From JAHEZL01 sp046074525 (GTDB lineage Bacteria > Bacteroidota > Bacteroidia > Flavobacteriales_C > GCA-002722245), in assembly GCA_046074525.1 (NCBI GenBank), contig JBJTOK010000030.1, positions 1 to 64,000 of the forward strand: a stretch of 64,000 nucleotides of DNA, read 5' to 3'. Below are positions 58,941 to 64,000 of the stretch, one piece after another. Under the pieces are notes generated by a model. The model had not been told where the DNA came from and ran no database searches. It saw only the letters and a program-made list of their open reading frames with translations. A program made the position numbers and the translations under genes. How positions within the stretch are numbered: position 1 is the stretch's first letter; the number at the start of each line of letters is the position of its first letter.

Positions 58941-60224
58941 ATGAAGAGAATACTATTATCCGCATTGTTTCTTTGCATTGCATACTTTGCCTTTGCACAG
59001 GAAAGAAGAGTGAATCTGATGTTTAAAGTCGGACAAATTGAACTTTCTCCCGAGCAAAAGAAAGAACTGAGCGATTTGTCGAAAAAGGTGAAGCTGAGCG
59101 ACGCTGTAACTATTTTCCCTTTGACATACGACAGTATTTTTGATCGGCTCACTTATGCAACAATTGCCGATAAACAAGCGGCAGAAATAGTGAAATACGC
59201 TGAAACTCTTGGGTTTTCCCTGAAAGGTACAGTGGTGAATTTTCCAAGTAGTTATAAAGGTCGCAGTGTGAGTGTGCATTTGCGCTGGAATGGCCCCTTG
59301 AAAATTGCCCATTTTCCCGAAAAACCCTCGCAGTTTTTCAATATCGATCCCAATAGGGATACAGTGCTCAAAGGCCTGGAAGGTACTGAGATTTATTTGA
59401 AAGCAGGGTGTTTGCAGACTAAAAATCCGGTTACGGTTGAACTCAAGGAGTTCTATTCTTCCGCCGATTATATAAAAAGTGATTTGCCCACGATCAGCAA
59501 CGGGAAAATGCTGCAATCGGGTGGAGTGATTTATCTCAACGCAAAAGAAACCGAACAGGGAAAACAAGTGAATATTGATCCGCAAAGCAGTATTGGTGTT
59601 GATTTCACCATGGATAAAAATGATCCTGCCATGCAGATTTTTGTTAAGGATCCTAATTCTCCCAACGAGATGAACTGGGTATTGCCTGCCCAGCTCAAAC
59701 CGAAAGAAAGTTGGCAAATGACAGAAACAACGTATGATGCGCGGGGCAGGGTTATTTCCTCCAACACTTATAAATCGCGCGAAGAATGGGAAAAACATTT
59801 GAAAGACGAGGAGGCGATAAAACTAAAGAAGATAAATGAATTGGCGGTAAAAACCGGACAACCGAAGTCGGATGTGATTTTGCAGGTCAATAATTTCGGA
59901 TTTATCAACTGCGATAAGTTTTCTAATGAGACTATGATTCCTTTAGAAGTAAGCGTGGATAACCAGTATTCTGCTAAATTCTATCTTGTTTTTAAGGATA
60001 TAAAATCAGTGATGCATGGTTATCCAACGGAAGCCGGTACAGATGTTTCTTTCGGTTCGGTACCTAAAAACAGAAAAGCTACACTGGTGGCCATTGCTTT
60101 TGTAGACAAGCAGGCATACTATTACAGTCAGGATATTACCATTGGAACAACTGCTGTCAATAAAATTGTACTTCAACCGGTTGAAGAAAGCTTTATGAAT
60201 CAGCAGATATCAATGATTAAGTAG
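58941..60224 (+). CDS. Secreted protein of unknown function
   Basis: A 427-residue protein with signal peptide (ending AFAQ). Residues about 25-95 vaguely resemble an OmpA-type peptidoglycan-binding fold (short strand, FKVGQIELSPEQKKEL helix), but the conserved binding residues are not clear. Residues 100-427 are beta-rich with one charged helical linker at about 270-300. A single gene. No family recognised. Confidence 0.65.
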   Translation: MKRILLSALFLCIAYFAFAQERRVNLMFKVGQIELSPEQKKELSDLSKKVKLSDAVTIFPLTYDSIFDRLTYATIADKQAAEIVKYAETLGFSLKGTVVNFPSSYKGRSVSVHLRWNGPLKIAHFPEKPSQFFNIDPNRDTVLKGLEGTEIYLKAGCLQTKNPVTVELKEFYSSADYIKSDLPTISNGKMLQSGGVIYLNAKETEQGKQVNIDPQSSIGVDFTMDKNDPAMQIFVKDPNSPNEMNWVLPAQLKPKESWQMTETTYDARGRVISSNTYKSREEWEKHLKDEEAIKLKKINELAVKTGQPKSDVILQVNNFGFINCDKFSNETMIPLEVSVDNQYSAKFYLVFKDIKSVMHGYPTEAGTDVSFGSVPKNRKATLVAIAFVDKQAYYYSQDITIGTTAVNKIVLQPVEESFMNQQISMIK

Positions 60225-60278
60225 ATAGGTTTAATAGGATGGAGAAGTAATCTTATATTTGCTTTCCAATCCTGAATT

Positions 60279-61121
60279 ATGTTTGAAACAAAAGATACAG
60301 CGGAATATTACAATACTACCCAAGTGCACTATGAGCAATGGTGGAATCTGGGAGACACATTGTCGCTGCATTACGGTATCTGGGATAAAGACACGAAATC
60401 GTTTGCCGATTCATTGAAAAACACCAACCGGGTTTTGATGGAAAATGCCAGGATTGAGGATGGAGACCGTGTTTTAGATGCTGGTTGTGGGGTAGGTGGC
60501 GCTATATTTTTTATGCTCAGTCAGAAAAAGATACAGGCCACAGGGATTACCTTAAGCGAAAAGCAAATTCGCTATGCCCGTTCAAAAGCCCTGGAGTTCA
60601 AGGTAGAGCAGCAGGCCCGTTTTGAACAGATGAGTTATACGCAAACTACTTTCCCTGATGAAAGCTTCGATGTGATATGGGCATGTGAAAGCATTTGCCA
60701 TTGCACTGCTAAGGAGGATTTCATGAAGGAAGCCTACCGCTTGCTGAAGAAAGGTGGCCGACTTATTTTATGCGATTATTTCCTTGTGGATGAGGAACAA
60801 AAAGATCCCAAAAGATACATTCAAACGTGGCTGGATACCTGGACCATCACCAAAATCGTCACCAGCGAAAGATTTGTGCAGGGACTTGAGAGCAATGGTT
60901 TTAAAAATGTAAAAGTGCAGGATTACACCTCGCAGATTCAAAAAAGTGCTCGCCGGATGTATCTTGCCGGGTTAGCGGGCGCCTTGCCGTCTATCATCTA
61001 TAATGTTCTTCATCCCCGCGCTTCCCGCTTTGCCAAAACGCATTACAAAGGCGCTTTGTACCAATACCGTGCGCTTAAAGCCAATCTTTGGCGCTGGAAA
61101 ATTGTTTCTGCCGAAAAATAA
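60279..61121 (+). CDS. SAM-dependent methyltransferase of the sterol/tocopherol type
   Basis: A 280-residue class I methyltransferase. The start includes the YYNTTQVHYEQWW region and LHYGIWD, then motif I VLDAGCGVGGAIFFM (about 67-81), GITLSEKQIRYAR and the late FDVIWACESICHC and LILCDYFL. This order matches the gamma-tocopherol/sterol C-methyltransferase and related cyclopropane-synthase-like group, often acting on lipids or quinones. The substrate is open. A single gene. Confidence 0.85.
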   Translation: MFETKDTAEYYNTTQVHYEQWWNLGDTLSLHYGIWDKDTKSFADSLKNTNRVLMENARIEDGDRVLDAGCGVGGAIFFMLSQKKIQATGITLSEKQIRYARSKALEFKVEQQARFEQMSYTQTTFPDESFDVIWACESICHCTAKEDFMKEAYRLLKKGGRLILCDYFLVDEEQKDPKRYIQTWLDTWTITKIVTSERFVQGLESNGFKNVKVQDYTSQIQKSARRMYLAGLAGALPSIIYNVLHPRASRFAKTHYKGALYQYRALKANLWRWKIVSAEK

Positions 61122-61256
61122 GCATCAACATTAGCTACTTGCTGCATTTCAAGAGTCTATTCCTACTTTTCCAAGGTTGTATGTTATCATCATTGTTGCG
61201 TATTAATTTTGATAAGGAATATGATTATTTCATTATTTATCAGACCTTTGCACCCT

Positions 61257-63116
61257 ATGAAAACAAAAGTGGAGATACTCGCCCCTGCCAAAAATTGTGA
61301 GCAGGGGATGGCAGCCATCAATGCCGGTGCTGATGCTGTATACATTGGTGCGCCGCAGTTCAGCGCCCGTTCCAATGCGCATAACTCGCTGGAGGATGTG
61401 GCTCAAATGGTGGAATATGCGCATCTTTTCAAGGCCCAGGTATTTGTGGTGATAAACACTATTCTTTACGATAACGAGCTGGAAACCTGTCGCCAGATGA
61501 TTTACGATCTGTACAAAATTGGTGTGGATGCCCTGATTGTGCAGGATATGGCGATTATGGAAATGGAATTGCCTCCTATTGTGATTCATGCCAGTACGCA
61601 GGCGAACAACCGCGATCCTAAACATGTTAAATTTCTCGCTGATGCAGGGATGAAGCGTGTGGTTCTGGCGCGTGAACTCAATTTACATCAGATCCGCGAA
61701 ATCCGTGAAGCTACACCTGTTGAGCTGGAGTTTTTTGTTACGGGTGCACTGTGTGTGTCGTTCAGTGGTAATTGTTACATGAGTGTGGCCAATGGCGAGC
61801 GCAGTGCCAATCGTGGTTCTTGTGCACAAAACTGTCGGTTACCTTATTCTCTTATTGATGGCAATGGTGATGTGCTGATTGAAAACAGCCACTTGTTGTC
61901 CATCAAGGATCTGGATCTCAGCGATCAATTGCCCGATCTGATTGAAGCAGGAGTTACTTCCTTTAAAATTGAAGGTCGGTTGAAGGATGTAGTGTACGTT
62001 AAAAACAACGTGTCTTACCTTCGTAAAAAGCTGGATGAATTCCTGGAAGGCAATGAAAAATACGAGAAAGCATCATCAGGAAAAACGTATCATAACTTTG
62101 ATCCCGAACTGGGCAGAAGCTTTAATCGTGGATATACCGATTATTTCCTCAACGAAAGAAAAGCGAAAATAGGCTCGTGGGAGAGTCCGAAATCCAAAGG
62201 ACAAATCATTGGCAAGCTCCTTCGCGTAAACGAATACGCCTACGAAATTGAAAATGCGGATAAGCTCAATAATGGCGACGGACTTTATTTCCTTAACCCA
62301 GCCGGTGAAGGCGATGGTGTGTTGGTGAATAAAGTGGATGGCAACTGGGTGTATCCTAACGTGATGAAGGAAGTGGAAGTAGGTACGCTTATCTCCCGCA
62401 ATAGCGACGCAGCCTTCAATCGATTGGTGGAAAGGGAGGACAGTGCCGTTCGCAAAATAAGCACGCGTTTCCTGCTCACCGAAACGAACAAAGGATTTCG
62501 TTTGCAGGTGACCGATGAAGATGGTTATGTGAGTGTTGCTGAATTCGAGCATCCGAAAGAGCGCACGAAAAATAATCAGTCGATAATCTCTAATATTCAA
62601 ACCAACCTTAACAAAACAGGAGGCACGCCTTATATCGCTGAGGAGATAGTGGTAGAGTTCAGCGACAACTGGTTTTTGCCGATATCAAAAATCAATGAAT
62701 TGCGTCGTACAGCGCTGGAGCAACTCACACAAATCCGCATCAAGAATTACCACCGCGAAGAATTTGCTATTCCTAAAACCGATCATCCTTATCCTTCAAA
62801 GGAATTGGATTTCATGCACAACGTAGCCAACCATATGGCTCGTAAATTCTATGAGCGTCATGGCGTGGAGAAAATTGAGAAGGCTTTTGAATTGCAGTGG
62901 GATCCGGGAAAATCACGCGTAATGACAACGAAGTACTGTGTGAAATACGAACTTGGTAAATGTCCGAAATACCATAAAGATACGCTCGGTACTAAACTCA
63001 AGGAACCGCTCACGTTGAAGCATGGCACCAACGAATACAAATTGCAGTTTAAATGCAAGCCTTGCGAAATGGAGATTTGGGAGAAGGATGCGGAGTTGGA
63101 ATACGAAGAGGATTAA
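61257..63116 (+). CDS. U32 family protein (collagenase-like; RlhA/TrhP relative)
   Basis: A 619-residue protein of the peptidase U32 family. Characterised relatives hydroxylate RNA bases (RlhA on 23S rRNA, TrhP on tRNA), so a role in RNA modification is at least as likely as proteolysis. The TIM-barrel domain includes ILAPAKNCEQGMAAINAGADAVY at the start and the cysteine set GALCVSFSGNCYMS then SCAQNCRLPY. A U32 C-terminal extension follows, with a late cysteine cluster (KYCVKYELGKC and KCKPCE). ATG at 61257 is chosen over an earlier one because the family starts just before the first barrel strand. Confidence 0.88.
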   Translation: MKTKVEILAPAKNCEQGMAAINAGADAVYIGAPQFSARSNAHNSLEDVAQMVEYAHLFKAQVFVVINTILYDNELETCRQMIYDLYKIGVDALIVQDMAIMEMELPPIVIHASTQANNRDPKHVKFLADAGMKRVVLARELNLHQIREIREATPVELEFFVTGALCVSFSGNCYMSVANGERSANRGSCAQNCRLPYSLIDGNGDVLIENSHLLSIKDLDLSDQLPDLIEAGVTSFKIEGRLKDVVYVKNNVSYLRKKLDEFLEGNEKYEKASSGKTYHNFDPELGRSFNRGYTDYFLNERKAKIGSWESPKSKGQIIGKLLRVNEYAYEIENADKLNNGDGLYFLNPAGEGDGVLVNKVDGNWVYPNVMKEVEVGTLISRNSDAAFNRLVEREDSAVRKISTRFLLTETNKGFRLQVTDEDGYVSVAEFEHPKERTKNNQSIISNIQTNLNKTGGTPYIAEEIVVEFSDNWFLPISKINELRRTALEQLTQIRIKNYHREEFAIPKTDHPYPSKELDFMHNVANHMARKFYERHGVEKIEKAFELQWDPGKSRVMTTKYCVKYELGKCPKYHKDTLGTKLKEPLTLKHGTNEYKLQFKCKPCEMEIWEKDAELEYEED

Positions 63117-63150
63117 AGATTGTTAGCAGAATTAAGGTCATAAATAACCC

Positions 63151-63549
63151 ATGGAAAGAATAGAATTTTTGAAACTACTGTGGAGAAAAGCATTTAAGCC
63201 GATTTTGATATTGCTTACAGTAATCTGGTTCATTCAATTTTTGTTGAATGCCTATATTGAAAATGGTGCTGAACGCTTGTTTGTATTTCTTATTTTAATC
63301 ATATTGATTGTTTTTCTGGTTGCTCATTTTACCGGAGAAATTTTTCGTTCGGCTTTAAGGAAAATAAAGCTTTCTGATGGCATGAAGACGAAGTTGGAAA
63401 TTGCTCGACAACTGGGAAATTATTTTGTGAGTTTGGCCCTTGGTGCCTCTCTTTACATGTTATGGAAAGAGGATATTTTTCTCGTTTGTATTTTTCTCGG
63501 CGCAATTTTGATTGATAAGATCAGTTCGCTTTCGGTAAAAGCGGAGTAG
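63151..63549 (+). CDS. Small membrane protein of unknown function
   Basis: A 132-residue protein with three hydrophobic helices (about 14-32, 43-64 and 94-120) and a basic segment between the second and third. No family recognised. It starts 35 bases after the U32 gene on the same strand and could share its transcript. Confidence 0.65.
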   Translation: MERIEFLKLLWRKAFKPILILLTVIWFIQFLLNAYIENGAERLFVFLILIILIVFLVAHFTGEIFRSALRKIKLSDGMKTKLEIARQLGNYFVSLALGASLYMLWKEDIFLVCIFLGAILIDKISSLSVKAE

Positions 63550-63580
63550 TAAATCTCTCTTTGCCGATAAAGTTAAGTGT

Positions 63581-63818
63581 GGGTATCCCTCTCCTCCGAG
63601 AGGTGATGACCCAGATTAAAGCAAATCCCTTTTCTTATTATGAATGCCCCGCGCGGGTGAAGCCATCGTGAGCCGCAATGCATGCAGCTGTGGTGTGCTT
63701 GACCTGCATTCTTATGAAGCGTATTCTTAACCAATTAACAGCCGTAGGCATTGCGGCTCGTAGTAGGTAAATTCTTGTCTTGCCTTAATCTGGGTCATTA
63801 CCCTCCGAGAGGATACCC
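63581..63818. repeat. MITE-like 238-base element with long imperfect terminal inverted repeats
   Basis: The left arm (63581-63624) and right arm (63780-63818) are inverted copies: both start GGGTATCC and share ATGACCCAGATTAA near their inner ends, about 35 aligned bases with a few changes. Nested inside is a second inverted pair, GAGCCGCAATGC (63670-63681) and GCATTGCGGCTC (63748-63759). There is no reading frame of note. The element lies between two convergent genes. It fits a small non-autonomous transposable element or a large folded repeat; target-site duplications are not obvious. Confidence 0.6.
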
Positions 63819-63823
63819 AATTA

Positions 63824-64000
63824 CTATTTCAACTCATAACTCACATTCAGCATTAATGTTTTTGTGCAAGAGCCAATTCGGTTGACATTATTCGCGTAAT
63901 AGTAGTTGTAATCCACTGTATAGTTCCCTTCTATATAGGCCACCTGTTCATTCATGGAAACAACTTCTCCCAGTTTTTTTCCTGTAAGGGTCTCCAGTTT
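63824..64000 (-). CDS. C-terminal part of a gene running off the window (likely an outer-membrane barrel)
   Basis: The minus strand is open from the window edge to TAG at 63824-63826, 58 codons. The sequence is beta-rich with aromatic residues (VDYNYYYANNVN) and ends LMLNVSYELK, like the last strand of an outer-membrane barrel. The start lies beyond the window; the family is not identified. Confidence 0.6.
   Translation of the reverse strand, partial: KLETLTGKKLGEVVSMNEQVAYIEGNYTVDYNYYYANNVNRIGSCTKTLMLNVSYELK

Noticed and set aside
61257..63116. Naming the U32 protein as a specific RNA hydroxylase
   Set aside because: The cysteine set fits RlhA/TrhP relatives, but the choice between rRNA, tRNA and protein substrates cannot be made from this sequence.
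1..64000. CRISPR arrays, tRNA and rRNA genes
   Set aside because: No regularly spaced repeat array, no cloverleaf with conserved T-loop sequence, and no rRNA-like stretch was found by eye in the intergenic regions. A covariance or tRNA scan was not possible here.

Overview
The window is from a member of the Bacteroidota. The evidence is type A and type B type IX secretion (T9SS) sorting domains, a choice-of-anchor L/gliding-motility type surface protein, an OMP_b-brl type outer-membrane barrel, a 287-residue RpoD of the compact Bacteroidota type, promoter-like sites of the form TTTG-N19/21-TAnnTTTG, and start regions without obvious Shine-Dalgarno sequences. The order or genus cannot be fixed from what I can see. 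No tRNA, rRNA or CRISPR array was found.

Layout. 0-1.5 kb is scrambled: REP-like palindromes, a nonsense-mutated scrap of a dihydrouridine synthase gene, a duplicated 3' end of the membrane-protein gene that lies intact at 1.5-2.8 kb, and a lone AT-rich TPR-like gene. 1.5-9.5 kb holds dnaX (split by an A10 run that looks like a frameshift or slippage site), the rpsF-rpsR-rplI operon, a polysaccharide deacetylase, and purK-purE. 9.5-25 kb is mostly core: adk, obg, a PAP2 phosphatase, a large T9SS surface protein, a GT4 glycosyltransferase, purL, a 1160-residue GumN/TraB fusion protein, a cupin, an LRR protein and rpoD. A probable structured small RNA follows at about 24.93-25.09 kb. 25-30 kb has an outer-membrane barrel protein and aconitase. 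30.4-36.1 kb is a self-contained four-gene operon with its own promoter and terminator: two tandem barrel-like secreted proteins, a DUF3857/transglutaminase protein with an intact Cys-His-Asp triad, and a longer paralogue that has lost the Cys and His.

37.7-43.2 kb is an integrated mobile element that splits an ORF6N-domain gene exactly at a palindrome encoding its conserved RSQ-x-ATS motif. All its genes are on the minus strand: a tyrosine recombinase whose C-terminus is fused to the second half of a RadA/RecA-like ATPase, hsdM, a YhcG-type (DUF1016) PD-(D/E)XK nuclease with an extra C-terminal region, and an hsdS cut down to about 100 codons. There is no hsdR. A shared 23-base bipartite repeat lies just inside both ends and is a candidate set of arm-type integrase sites.

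43.4-64 kb returns to chromosomal genes: an SGNH hydrolase, pgi, a fructosamine-kinase-like/methyltransferase pair, hemE, a J-domain membrane protein, DUF4202, a parallel beta-helix protein with a T9SS sorting tail, an unrecognised two-gene coiled-coil operon (52.8-55.0 kb), a geranylgeranyl-reductase-type flavoprotein, a DUF4424/YARHG protein coupled to a lipoprotein, a NimA/PNPOx-like protein, a methyltransferase, and a U32 family protein. A 238-base MITE-like inverted repeat sits between the last two, convergent, genes.

The best candidates for undescribed biology are the recombinase-ATPase fusion and its ORF6N target site, the 30-36 kb transglutaminase/pseudo-transglutaminase operon, the cytosolic coiled-coil pair, the dnaX slippage site, and the small RNA downstream of rpoD.
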